A stretch of DNA of 20,612 nucleotides from an uncultured Spirochaetales bacterium (GTDB lineage: Bacteria > Spirochaetota > Spirochaetia > Sphaerochaetales > Sphaerochaetaceae), in assembly GCA_934276695.1 (NCBI GenBank), contig CAKQTF010000006.1:1-20612 (forward strand), given 5' to 3'. The notes under the pieces are model-generated. The model did not search any database. It was not told the DNA's origin and saw nothing but the letters and a program-made list of their open reading frames with translations. Both the position numbers and the translations under genes were made by a program. Of this stretch, positions 6,740 to 14,184 are shown piece by piece. Within the stretch, counting starts at the first letter, position 1. Every line of letters starts with the position of its first letter.

Positions 6740-7117
6740 TTATTCTTCAGGTATCAGCCTGACAGATATTGTATCAGGTGAAAGATGATTCCAATTGCCT
6801 GTAGCAGCATCAACAATCACAGGGACAACACCCGTGAGGACATCAAGCACAAGCCAGCCAGCACCTAAGCTATTCTCTACTGTGAAATACTCTGGCCTAT
6901 AGCTTTCAGCGCTGATTGTAATCATATGGCTGGTTTTCTTGCTCAATGACAAGACAGCCGGTGTATTTGCCACAGCAACACCGTCAACTTTTACCTCTGC
7001 ACCCTCTGGCTCTGAGTAAACTGAGATCTTATCCTGGGAACCGGAGAAAACGGTTGCACATCCGGATAACACAAAGACCATAACAATACCTGATATGAAA
7101 ATCAAAGCTTTTTTCAT
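6740..7117 (-). CDS. PEGA-domain lipoprotein
   Basis: This 125-residue lipoprotein has signal segment MKKALIFISGIVMVFVLSGC; the lipobox LSGC puts the lipidated cysteine at residue 20. A PEGA domain follows (~30-75), including the defining string EPEGAEVKVDG, a small beta-sandwich seen in many surface and envelope proteins. A hydrophobic patch at ~87-108 (GWLVLDVLTGVVP) may contact the membrane or a partner. The role is unknown. GGGGGGA lies directly upstream as a strong ribosome binding site. It is the first gene of a two-gene unit with the P13-like porin, so it could be an accessory of that porin. The upstream promoter contains a run of nine identical bases. Confidence 0.85.
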   Translation of the reverse strand: MKKALIFISGIVMVFVLSGCATVFSGSQDKISVYSEPEGAEVKVDGVAVANTPAVLSLSKKTSHMITISAESYRPEYFTVENSLGAGWLVLDVLTGVVPVIVDAATGNWNHLSPDTISVRLIPEE

Positions 7118-7142
7118 AAATCCCCCCTTCTCATACCAATGG

Positions 7143-7169
7143 AGAATATCACTGGGGGGGGGATGTCAA
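7143..7169 (-). promoter_or_regulatory. Promoter of the lipoprotein/porin operon with a C9 tract in its spacer
   Basis: On the minus strand a perfect -35 TTGACA (7164-7169) and an extended -10, TGA then TATTCT (7143-7148), are separated by only 15 nt. Nine of those are a C homopolymer (7154-7162, G on the plus strand). The predicted start of transcription is near 7135, leaving a short leader with the GGGGGGA ribosome binding site. Slippage changing the tract by two bases would give the optimal 17-nt spacing. Confidence 0.6.
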
Positions 7170-7188
7170 CATACCATATATAAGTATT

Positions 7189-7797
7189 CTATCTGGAATG
7201 CCTGTCCTTAAGGACCTCTGCAACTTCTGAGAGCGAGCAGTCCTTCTCAACAAGAAGAACCAGGAAATGATACATAAGATCAGCTGCCTCTCCAAGGAAC
7301 AGGCTCTTATCATCATCCTTAGCCTCAATAACAAGCTCAACAGCCTCTTCTCCTACTTTCTGAGCTATCTTATTCAGGCCTTTCGAGAACAGATGATCAG
7401 TATAGCTTCCCTCTATAGGATTATCCCTTCTGTCCCTTATCACAGACTCAAGGTACATAAGGAACTCTGCAGATGGTATGTCAGATGGCTTATTATCCTC
7501 TCCGAAGCATGTATCCTGGCCTGTATGGCATACTGGTCCGGATGGGATTGCCTTAACAAGGAGCGTATCTCCGTCACAGTCTGGAATGATCTCCCTGAGC
7601 TGAAGGAAATTACCGCTCGTCTCGCCTTTTGTCCAAAGCCTGCTGCGTGAGCGTGAGTAGAAAGTCACAAGCCCTCTTTCAAGGGTTATGCGGTATGCTT
7701 CCTCATTCATATAACCAACCATCAGCACCTTCCCAGTAACTGCATCCTGCACCACTGCAGGAACAAGCCCATTGCCTTTCTCGAAATCTATTGTCAT
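7189..7797 (-). CDS. hisIE: Bifunctional phosphoribosyl-AMP cyclohydrolase / phosphoribosyl-ATP pyrophosphatase
   Basis: This 202-residue fusion carries out steps 2 and 3 of histidine synthesis. The HisI domain (~1-105) contains LWTKGETSGN, the metal-binding DCDGD at 73-77, and zinc-type cysteines at 74, 90 and 97 in CDGD and CHTGQDTC. The HisE domain (~108-202) contains KVGEEAVELVIEAKD, the MazG-like pyrophosphatase signature, and AADLMYHFLVLL. The size matches E. coli-type HisIE. AAGGAGGATTTT immediately precedes the ATG, the strongest ribosome binding site of the operon. It is the last his gene, 10 nt after hisF. I see no strong terminator between its stop and the next promoter 20 nt downstream, so read-through is possible. 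Confidence 0.96.
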   Translation of the reverse strand: MTIDFEKGNGLVPAVVQDAVTGKVLMVGYMNEEAYRITLERGLVTFYSRSRSRLWTKGETSGNFLQLREIIPDCDGDTLLVKAIPSGPVCHTGQDTCFGEDNKPSDIPSAEFLMYLESVIRDRRDNPIEGSYTDHLFSKGLNKIAQKVGEEAVELVIEAKDDDKSLFLGEAADLMYHFLVLLVEKDCSLSEVAEVLKDRHSR

Positions 7798-7807
7798 AAA
7801 ATCCTCC

Positions 7808-8572
7808 TTAAAGCCTTACAGGAATCCCCTGCTCTTTCAGGTATTCCTTCAGTTCTGCTATATCAATCTCATGGAAATGGAATACAGAAGCAGCCAGAGC
7901 TGCATCTGCCAGACCATTCCTGAATACCTCACAGAAATGCTCAGCATTCCCTGCCCCGCCTGATGCGATCACAGGTATTCCTGCACTGCTGCTTATTGTC
8001 CTTGTAAGCCCGATTGAGAACCCGTTCTTTGTCCCATCTGCATCCATTGATGTAAGAAGGATCTCTCCTGCTCCTCTTGCCTCAGCCTCCCTGGCCCACT
8101 CAAGAGCATCAAGGCCGGTGCTGGTGCGCCCTCCGTCAATCACCGTCTCATATCCGGATGGCATCAAGCTGCTGCTCCTTGCATCCAGCGCAAGCACAAT
8201 GCACTGGGAACCGAATCTGGAAGCAAGTCTTGAGATCAGAGATGGATCACGCACTGCTGCGCTGTTTATGCTTATCTTATCAGCACCGGCAGAGAGTATC
8301 CTCTCAACATCGGCCTCCGTTCTTATCCCGCCACCTACTGTGAATGGTATGGATATCCTATCTGCAACGTCTCTTACAAGTGAGCAGAGCGTATCCCTGC
8401 CCTCTACTGTTGCTGTGATATCAAGGAACACAAGCTCATCAGCACCATGCTCAGAATAGAAAGAGGCAAGCTCAAGTGCGGATCCCGCATCCCTGAGAGA
8501 GACAAAGTTAACACCTTTGACTGTGCGCCCATTCTTGATATCAAGGCATGGGATTATACGCTTAGCAAGCAT
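7808..8572 (-). CDS. hisF: Imidazole glycerol phosphate synthase, cyclase subunit
   Basis: This 254-residue (beta/alpha)8 barrel is the synthase half of the HisHF complex. It condenses ammonia from HisH with PRFAR to give IGP and AICAR. The catalytic aspartates are Asp11 in [15 protein letters not shown] and Asp130 in IVLALDARS. Phosphate-binding loops are seen at TVGGGIRT (~78-85) and IASGGAGN. Length is normal. Its start overlaps the end of hisA by 11 nt; AAGGAGG lies just upstream inside hisA. Confidence 0.97.
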   Translation of the reverse strand: MLAKRIIPCLDIKNGRTVKGVNFVSLRDAGSALELASFYSEHGADELVFLDITATVEGRDTLCSLVRDVADRISIPFTVGGGIRTEADVERILSAGADKISINSAAVRDPSLISRLASRFGSQCIVLALDARSSSLMPSGYETVIDGGRTSTGLDALEWAREAEARGAGEILLTSMDADGTKNGFSIGLTRTISSSAGIPVIASGGAGNAEHFCEVFRNGLADAALAASVFHFHEIDIAELKEYLKEQGIPVRL

Positions 8573-9284
8573 TCTCCGCCTCCTTCATCTTCTCAATGCT
8601 GATCAGGCCTTCATAGTAGGCCTTTCCGACAATCGCACCGTAAAGGCCCCTTTCTGAGAGCCTTATAAGGTCTTCACCCGAGCTTATTCCACCGCTGGCA
8701 ATCAGGGATACAGATGGGACTTCGCTCATGATGCGGTCATATAGTCCATATGAAGGGCCACTCAGCATCCCATCCCTGGAGATATCTGTGGATATGACCT
8801 TATTCAGGCCATATGCTGCATACCGCTTTATGAATGAGACAGCATCCTCTGATGTCTTCTCCTTCCATCCACTTACAGCAATGAAGCCGTTTATGGCATC
8901 AGCAGATAATATCAGCCTGCCTCTGTACTCATCCAGCCATGAGACCACCTCACTCTCCTTCTTGACAGCAATAGAGCCAAGACTGACTTCTGCAGCCCCA
9001 GCAGAAAGCGCAGATTCAAGATGGCTACGCGTCTTTATCCCTCCGCCGTAATCAATTGAAAGCGATGTGCATGATGCTATCCTCTCAAGCACTCCAAGAT
9101 TCACAGGGCCATTTCCGCCTGCCCCATCAAGATCGACAAGATGCAGATGCGTCAGTCCAGCCGCCTCGAACCCCTTAGCAACTTCAAGAGGATCAGATGA
9201 ATACTCTGTCTTCTTCTCGTAGTCTCCGCCTTTAAGCCGGACAACCTTGCCATCAATAAGATCAATTGCAGGAATCACGAACAT
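8562..9284 (-). CDS. hisA: ProFAR isomerase
   Basis: This 240-residue (beta/alpha)8 barrel converts ProFAR to PRFAR by an Amadori rearrangement, feeding HisF. It begins [20 protein letters not shown] with catalytic Asp8; the second catalytic aspartate is Asp129 in ILSADAING. Phosphate loops are DYGGGIKT (~78-85) and [11 protein letters not shown]. The normal length and the sequence [11 protein letters not shown] favour HisA over the related HisF or PriA. Its ATG shares one base with the hisH stop (TGATG), so the two are probably translationally coupled. Confidence 0.97.
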   Translation of the reverse strand: MFVIPAIDLIDGKVVRLKGGDYEKKTEYSSDPLEVAKGFEAAGLTHLHLVDLDGAGGNGPVNLGVLERIASCTSLSIDYGGGIKTRSHLESALSAGAAEVSLGSIAVKKESEVVSWLDEYRGRLILSADAINGFIAVSGWKEKTSEDAVSFIKRYAAYGLNKVISTDISRDGMLSGPSYGLYDRIMSEVPSVSLIASGGISSGEDLIRLSERGLYGAIVGKAYYEGLISIEKMKEAENAC

Positions 9285-9874
9285 CAGACCACCTCCATGA
9301 AATTGCGGAGAATCTGCTCTCCTATACGGCCGCTCTTCTCAGGATGGAACTGGACTCCATAGAAATTACCGCTATGCATTGCAGATGAGAAAGAGATGCC
9401 ATCATACTCTGTCAATGCTGCGCTGCAGGCACTCACTGGCACATAGTAGGAGTGGACAAAATACACATAGCTGTCCTTAGGCACATTATGGAAAAGCCTG
9501 TCATCCATAGGGCTTATGGTATTCCAGCCTACATGAGGTATCTTATAGCCCCTGTCTTCGGGGAACCTAACTACATCATCAGGGAACAGGCCAAGGCACT
9601 CCGAGCTTCCCTCCTCGCTCCTGCTGCACATAAGCTGCATTCCAAGGCAGATGCCAAGAAATGGCTGCTTAAGCGACATAAGCACAGAATCAAGGCCTTT
9701 CTGCTTCAGATAAGCCATCGCAGACGAGGCTTCACCTACACCTGGAAATATTACCTTATCTGCATTCCTGATCTCATCAGGATCATCTGTCAGCACTGCA
9801 TCTGCGCCTATCCTGGAAAGCGCAGACAGCACAGAATGGACATTACCTGCATTGTATTTCACGACCGCGACCAT
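9284..9874 (-). CDS. hisH: Imidazole glycerol phosphate synthase, glutaminase subunit
   Basis: This 196-residue class I glutamine amidotransferase supplies ammonia to HisF. The catalytic triad is visible: Cys76 in FLGICLGMQL, His177 and Glu179 in YGVQFHPEKSG. The oxyanion-strand region is FPGVGEASSAM. The N-terminus MVAVVKYNAGN is typical (usually D/KYxxGN). It starts on the last base of the hisB stop codon and ends one base into hisA, consistent with HisH being made beside HisF in one operon. Confidence 0.97.
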   Translation of the reverse strand: MVAVVKYNAGNVHSVLSALSRIGADAVLTDDPDEIRNADKVIFPGVGEASSAMAYLKQKGLDSVLMSLKQPFLGICLGMQLMCSRSEEGSSECLGLFPDDVVRFPEDRGYKIPHVGWNTISPMDDRLFHNVPKDSYVYFVHSYYVPVSACSAALTEYDGISFSSAMHSGNFYGVQFHPEKSGRIGEQILRNFMEVV

Positions 9875-10824
9875 CAGAGCACTCCTTTTGTGGAAGGAAG
9901 CCCAGCGTCCCCTGGAATCCTTCTCACGGCTTTCCTGAGTGCCCTTGCAAAAGCCTTGAACATGCCTTCTGCTGTATGATGCGCATCACCTCCGGCAGTC
10001 GCGCTTATATACAGATTGCACTTTGCGCTCTCTGTGAATGACCGGAAGAAATGCCTGAAGAGCTCTGTGGGGAATGACCCGACATACTCTCTTCTGAAAT
10101 CAGCATCATAGATGAACTCGCTTCTTCCTGAGAAATCCACCGCAAGCGTTATCACGACATCATCCATCATAAGCACTTCAAACCCATAGCGCTCTATTCC
10201 GCGCTTATCGCCAAGAGCACTGAGAATGCACTCGCCAAGGGTTATCGCTATATCCTCAACAGTATGATGCTCGTCAATCTCAATATCCCCATCTGCATGT
10301 ATATCGAGATTGAATCTGGAGTGCTTTATCAGCTGGGAAAGCATATGATCAAAGAACGGAAGCTTAGTATCTGCAGTGCCTTTGCCGCTTCCATCAAGGT
10401 CAACGGATATATCAATATCAGTCTCATATGTCTTCCTATGGATCTCAGCCTTTCTTGGAGAAAGCATATCATCCCCTGCAAGATAAGCGGCTATCGAACG
10501 CCAGTCATCAAGCTGCAGCCTCTCAGCTCCTGGCACAGAGGACGTGGATTTATCCGGGAATACGAGATATGAAATATCATTATCACCTACCTGGATACCT
10601 GATCCTGAGATCATGACTGACTCCCTTGCAAGAGCACTGGAAGCTGCACTGAAAAGGCTGTCATCAGATCCGAGCACAGCAATCAGGTAATCCCGTCTGC
10701 AGCATATTTCCAGAAGGCTCTCAAATACGTGAGGCAGGAACACAGGATAATCTGCAGAGCTCTCCTCAATGATCCCGCCTCTGAAAGGCACAAACAGCAG
10801 ATGCCTGTTATCCGTGGTACTCAT
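9874..10824 (-). CDS. hisB: Imidazoleglycerol-phosphate dehydratase with a degenerate N-terminal HAD domain
   Basis: The protein has 316 residues. Residues ~125-316 are a normal dehydratase domain, with FFDHMLSQL (157-165), EHHTVED (185-191) and DAHHTAEG (280-287) supplying the metal-binding histidines. Residues ~1-124 align with the N-terminal histidinol-phosphate phosphatase domain of E. coli HisB: LLFVPFRGGIIEE matches YLFIDRDGTLISE, and DYLIAVLGSDD matches the second HAD motif. Both catalytic aspartates are replaced (Pro13, Arg15), the motif Thr is Gly17, and the cysteine-rich metal loop and about 40 residues are missing. The dehydratase should therefore work, while the phosphatase is almost certainly dead. 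The start overlaps hisC by 17 nt. Regulated with the operon. Confidence 0.93.
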   Translation of the reverse strand: MSTTDNRHLLFVPFRGGIIEESSADYPVFLPHVFESLLEICCRRDYLIAVLGSDDSLFSAASSALARESVMISGSGIQVGDNDISYLVFPDKSTSSVPGAERLQLDDWRSIAAYLAGDDMLSPRKAEIHRKTYETDIDISVDLDGSGKGTADTKLPFFDHMLSQLIKHSRFNLDIHADGDIEIDEHHTVEDIAITLGECILSALGDKRGIERYGFEVLMMDDVVITLAVDFSGRSEFIYDADFRREYVGSFPTELFRHFFRSFTESAKCNLYISATAGGDAHHTAEGMFKAFARALRKAVRRIPGDAGLPSTKGVL

Positions 10825-11857
10825 TCAGCACCTCCATAAGCTTCCTATTCTCCTCATCAGAACCGATTGTGATTCTTAGACAGCCGCCGAGATAGAGTTC
10901 ATGCGTCCTGTTCCTTACTATGATTCCCTCTGATGCAAGATAGCCATAGAGCTTATCCGCATCAGCTACCCTGAGAAGCAGGAAGTTGCCATCTCCCTCA
11001 ATGACCTCTTCAGCATATGGCAGGCACCTGAGCTTCTCTGCAAGCCTATGCCTAGCAGAAACAACTGCATCTCTTACCTCTCTTATCCTCTTCTCATCCA
11101 TAAGAGCCTCTGCCGCAGCTCTCTGAGCCAGCACTGAGACATTGTATGGCGGCTTCACCTTCATGACGAGGTCTCTGATATACTTATCTGCAACCAGTAT
11201 CCCGACTCTTGCACCTGCAATCCCCCATGCCTTTGAAAGAGTCCTCAGCACACATATACGGGGGTTCTTCCTTATCGATGGCACAGCGCTTATGAATGAG
11301 GATGCAAAATCCGCATAAGCCTCATCGACCACTGTTATTCCCTTATTGAAATCCGCGATCTCTAGGATATCAGATATAGGATACACCCTGCCTGTCGGAT
11401 TATTCGGAGAGCAGATGAAGACAATCTTAGGCTGCTCTTCAGCTATTGCCTTCTTCATTCCATCGATGTCAAGGGAAAGATCCGGAAGCAGAGGCACATC
11501 GAGCGTCTCTATGTCATTCGTGGCAGCAAAGACCTTGTAGGCCCCATAAGTCGGACGCTCAATCATTATTGAGTCCTTCCCGCTTTTCCCGAATATCCTG
11601 ATCAGCAGATCAATGAGCTCATCTGAGCCATTCCCTATAACAGTATTATCAAACGGCAGTCCCAGAACAGAATCAAGCAGACGCCTTACTTCCGTGCATG
11701 CAGGATCAGGATACCGATTGCATCCTGTTCTCCCCTCATACCAGGACTCATTCGCATCAATGTACACATCAGCAGTGCCCTTGAAGTCATCACGGGCAGA
11801 GCTGTATGGCTCCATCTTCAGGATGTGAGGATTCACAAGAGCTTCAATTTCCTTCAT
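10808..11857 (-). CDS. hisC: Histidinol-phosphate aminotransferase
   Basis: This 349-residue fold-type I PLP enzyme transfers an amino group from glutamate to imidazole acetol phosphate. Landmarks: IDANESWYEG and RYPDP near the N-terminus, GNGSDELIDLL (75-85), SPNNPTG (150-156), DEAYADF (178-184), and the PLP-binding Lys209 in LRTLSKAWGIAGARVG. Arginine-containing SxxR-like motifs for phosphate binding follow. Length matches the family. GAGGTGAGG lies just upstream of the ATG. The start overlaps the end of hisD by 14 nt. Confidence 0.96.
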   Translation of the reverse strand: MKEIEALVNPHILKMEPYSSARDDFKGTADVYIDANESWYEGRTGCNRYPDPACTEVRRLLDSVLGLPFDNTVIGNGSDELIDLLIRIFGKSGKDSIMIERPTYGAYKVFAATNDIETLDVPLLPDLSLDIDGMKKAIAEEQPKIVFICSPNNPTGRVYPISDILEIADFNKGITVVDEAYADFASSFISAVPSIRKNPRICVLRTLSKAWGIAGARVGILVADKYIRDLVMKVKPPYNVSVLAQRAAAEALMDEKRIREVRDAVVSARHRLAEKLRCLPYAEEVIEGDGNFLLLRVADADKLYGYLASEGIIVRNRTHELYLGGCLRITIGSDEENRKLMEVLNEYHG

Positions 11858-13136
11858 TTATCCTCACCTCTGCAGCCTCCTTATGAGCAGTGAGGCCTTC
11901 TGCATCAGCAAGCTCCATGATCACAGGAGCAAGCTTTCTTATACCATCCTTTGTAATGCGCTGGACTGTCATCTTCTTTATGAACGAATCAACTGACACT
12001 CCGGATGAGGATCTTGCCCATCCGGATGTAGGAAGAGTATGGTTCGTTCCTGATGCATAGTCCCCTGCAGATTCAGGAGAATACCCGCCCAGGAATACAG
12101 AGCCTGCATTCATCACGCCTTCAAGAATCCCATCTGCGTTCTCTGTGCTTATTATCAGGTGCTCCGGAGCATACAGATTGACTGCATCGATCAGGCTCTT
12201 ATCATCCCTGAATGAGAAGGCAAGCGAATGAGACAGGGAAGGAAGCATGTATTCATGCCTTCCCAGCTTCTCAATCTCCAGCTCGAGCATTGCCTCTATC
12301 CTCTCATATATCTCAACAGCCTCAGCCTCACTCCTGCTCTTTATGTAGAGAATCACCTGGCTGTCCTTTCCATGCTCAGCCTGCGACAGCAGATCTGCGG
12401 CAACAAACAGAGGATTGGATGTTCTATCAGCAATCACCATCACCTCAGAAGGCCCTGCAAGCATATCAATCGAGACAGATGACGAGACCTTCATCTTAGC
12501 TGCAGAGACGAACCTGTTTCCAGGACCGAAGATCTTATCCCTCTTAGGCACGCTCTCAGTGCCATATGCAAAAGCAGCAATCGCCTGCGCTCCTCCTACC
12601 CTGAGGATCCTGCTGACCCCTGCTATCCTTGCGGCATAAAGCACAGCCGGATTCACAATGCCGTTCTTTGCAGGAGTTGCAAGCATGATATCACGGCAGC
12701 CTGCAATGGAGGCTGGGGTTGCCAGCATCAGCACCGTCGAGAAGAGCGGAGCAGTACCGCCTGGAATATAGAGACCTACCTTCTCTATCGGAACAATGCG
12801 GCGCCAGCACATGACACCTGGAGCCGTCTCCAGCCTCTCGCCCACAGGCATCTCTGCCTTATGGAAAGCCTCGATGTTCCTATGAGCCTCATCTATTGCC
12901 TTCTTAAGGCCAGAGGGGATCTTCTCGCCGGATGATTCAATCTCATCCTCTGGCACAAACAGGTCATCAAGAACAGATCCGTCAAAACGCTCAGAGTAAT
13001 AACGCAGTGCCCGGTCTCCATTCTCTCTGACATCATCCAGTATGCCATCAACAGCTGCTTCTATTTCCTTAATATCCTGATCCGGCCTCTTCAGAAGCGC
13101 AGGGTCAAAATCTTTTATATATCTAAGGTATGCCAT
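11844..13136 (-). CDS. hisD: Histidinol dehydrogenase
   Basis: This 430-residue zinc enzyme oxidises histidinol to histidine with two NAD, the last two steps of the pathway. Visible signatures: GLYIPGGTAPLFSTVLM (~121-137), GPGNRFV, AGPSEVMVIAD (~227-237), and metal ligands Gln252 and His255 in LLSQAEHGKDSQ, Asp359 in SAGDYASGTNHTLPTSG, and His418. The acid-base pair Glu325-His326 is in APEHL. Length is normal. The ATG comes 2 nt after the hisG stop. Its only upstream purine stretch is distant, so translational coupling to hisG is likely. Confidence 0.97.
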   Translation of the reverse strand: MAYLRYIKDFDPALLKRPDQDIKEIEAAVDGILDDVRENGDRALRYYSERFDGSVLDDLFVPEDEIESSGEKIPSGLKKAIDEAHRNIEAFHKAEMPVGERLETAPGVMCWRRIVPIEKVGLYIPGGTAPLFSTVLMLATPASIAGCRDIMLATPAKNGIVNPAVLYAARIAGVSRILRVGGAQAIAAFAYGTESVPKRDKIFGPGNRFVSAAKMKVSSSVSIDMLAGPSEVMVIADRTSNPLFVAADLLSQAEHGKDSQVILYIKSRSEAEAVEIYERIEAMLELEIEKLGRHEYMLPSLSHSLAFSFRDDKSLIDAVNLYAPEHLIISTENADGILEGVMNAGSVFLGGYSPESAGDYASGTNHTLPTSGWARSSSGVSVDSFIKKMTVQRITKDGIRKLAPVIMELADAEGLTAHKEAAEVRINEGN

Positions 13137-13138
13137 AA

Positions 13139-14005
13139 TCAGTTTGTCATCTTCTCAATGTTAAGCACGAGGATCCCTTCTGCTCCGATTGACAGAAGGC
13201 TCTCAAATACAGCCCAGAATCTCTCTTCAGAGACCACGCTCTGGACAGATACCCAGTCCTTATCAAGAAGCGGAGTGACTGTAGGGCTCTTCATCCCACC
13301 GATGATTGCAGCAGCCTCCTCCAGCCTGTCCTTTGGAAGATTGAAGAGTATGTACTTCTTATCCTTTGCCAGAACCAGGGCATCCATCCTCTCGAGAAGC
13401 CTTGAGAGTATTTCCTGCTTTTCCGGGTCTTCCTTATATGAAGGGCCTCCGATCATCACAGCTGTAGACCTGTAGATAGGCTCAGCCTCAACAAGGCCAT
13501 TCATCTTAAGAGTAGTGCCTGTTGATACAAGATCGCATATCGCATCTGCGATCCCGATCTGGACCGTCACTTCAACAGAACCGGAAACAACAACAGGGCA
13601 GGCATTGACTCCGCGTTCCTTCAGGATCCTCATCATTATATTCGGATAGCTTGTTGCTATCCTCTTCCCTTCAAGGCTCTCAAGCCCCTTGTAGTCAAAG
13701 CCCTGGGGCACGGCTATTGACAGCCGGCAGGAAGCAAAGCCCAGATCACGCACAACATCAAGGTCATAGCCAGTCTCATCATATTCATTGCGTCCGACAA
13801 TCCCTATATCTGCAACACCATCCTTCACGTAGACAGGGATATCATCATCACGCACATACAGGAATTCTATCGGGAAATTCGAAGCCCGTTCCCTCAGGAC
13901 TCTTGACTCCTGTCCGAACTCAATCCCGCAGCCCCGGATTATATCAAGGCTCTTCTCACTCAGCCTTCCTGATTTCTGAATGGCAATACGCAGTGCTTTC
14001 TCCAT
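13139..14005 (-). CDS. hisG: ATP phosphoribosyltransferase, long form
   Basis: This 288-residue enzyme joins ATP and PRPP, the committed and feedback-controlled step. It opens with LRIAIQKSGRLSEKSLDI. The PRPP-loop region is DLVSTGTTLKMNGL. The C-terminal ~70 residues (SPTVTPLLDKDWVSVQS to GILVLNIEKM) are the ACT-like histidine-binding domain of the long form, so no HisZ partner is needed. GGAGG lies 8 nt before the ATG. It is the first structural gene of the operon, downstream of the leader peptide (14086-14130) and its terminator (14029-14055), so its transcription should be controlled by attenuation in addition to feedback inhibition of the enzyme. Confidence 0.97.
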   Translation of the reverse strand: MEKALRIAIQKSGRLSEKSLDIIRGCGIEFGQESRVLRERASNFPIEFLYVRDDDIPVYVKDGVADIGIVGRNEYDETGYDLDVVRDLGFASCRLSIAVPQGFDYKGLESLEGKRIATSYPNIMMRILKERGVNACPVVVSGSVEVTVQIGIADAICDLVSTGTTLKMNGLVEAEPIYRSTAVMIGGPSYKEDPEKQEILSRLLERMDALVLAKDKKYILFNLPKDRLEEAAAIIGGMKSPTVTPLLDKDWVSVQSVVSEERFWAVFESLLSIGAEGILVLNIEKMTN

Positions 14006-14028
14006 TTTTCTGCCTCCATTTGGTTATG

Positions 14029-14055
14029 AAAAAAGGCCTCCACCACGGGAGACCT
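14029..14055 (-). terminator. his operon attenuator terminator
   Basis: On the minus strand AGGTCTCC, loop CGTGGT, then GGAGGCCT form an 8-bp stem with one G-U pair, followed by a T-run of TTTTT. It lies between the leader peptide and hisG, 23 nt before the hisG ATG. That is where a transcription attenuator is expected, not the end of an upstream gene. Confidence 0.85.
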
Positions 14056-14065
14056 GTATACAAAA

Positions 14066-14119
14066 AATCCACCACATGGCTAGTGTTAATTAACGCTATT
14101 ATGATGGATGTGATGCATT
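14066..14119 (-). promoter_or_regulatory. Competing RNA stem covering the His codons
   Basis: RNA from the His-codon region (minus strand 14119-14108, AAUGCAUCACAU) can pair with 14077-14066 (AUGUGGUGGAUU). Eleven of twelve positions pair, including one G-U; the exception is one G-G mismatch. This equals the 1:2 stem of classical attenuators, which a ribosome stalled on His codons would open. A 2:3 antiterminator is less clear: GCCAUG (14080-14075) with CGUGGU (14047-14042) is the best I see by eye, and it uses the terminator loop. Confidence 0.6.
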
Positions 14120-14130
14120 CTTGCTTTCAT
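14086..14130 (-). CDS. hisL: his operon leader peptide
   Basis: This 14-codon ORF encodes MKARMHHIHHNSVN and then TAA. Four of five consecutive codons are His (CAT CAC ATC CAT CAT). AAGG lies 7 nt upstream as a ribosome binding site. The ORF ends 30 nt before the first base of the terminator stem and 80 nt before hisG. Four histidines in fourteen residues, directly before a complete his operon and a hairpin with a T-run, is the signature of ribosome-mediated attenuation as in enterobacterial HisL. When charged tRNA-His is scarce the ribosome stalls at these codons and the downstream RNA refolds. Nothing suggests the peptide itself acts in the cell. Confidence 0.88.
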   Translation of the reverse strand: MKARMHHIHHNSVN

Positions 14131-14184
14131 AGGCAAACCTTACTGCTAACACGCAGAGTACGTCAATCCATTAAAGCAAACTTT

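Noticed and set aside
14161..14166. TTGACG as the -35 box of the his promoter
   Set aside because: No acceptable -10 hexamer lies 16-18 nt downstream; the his promoter remains unassigned.
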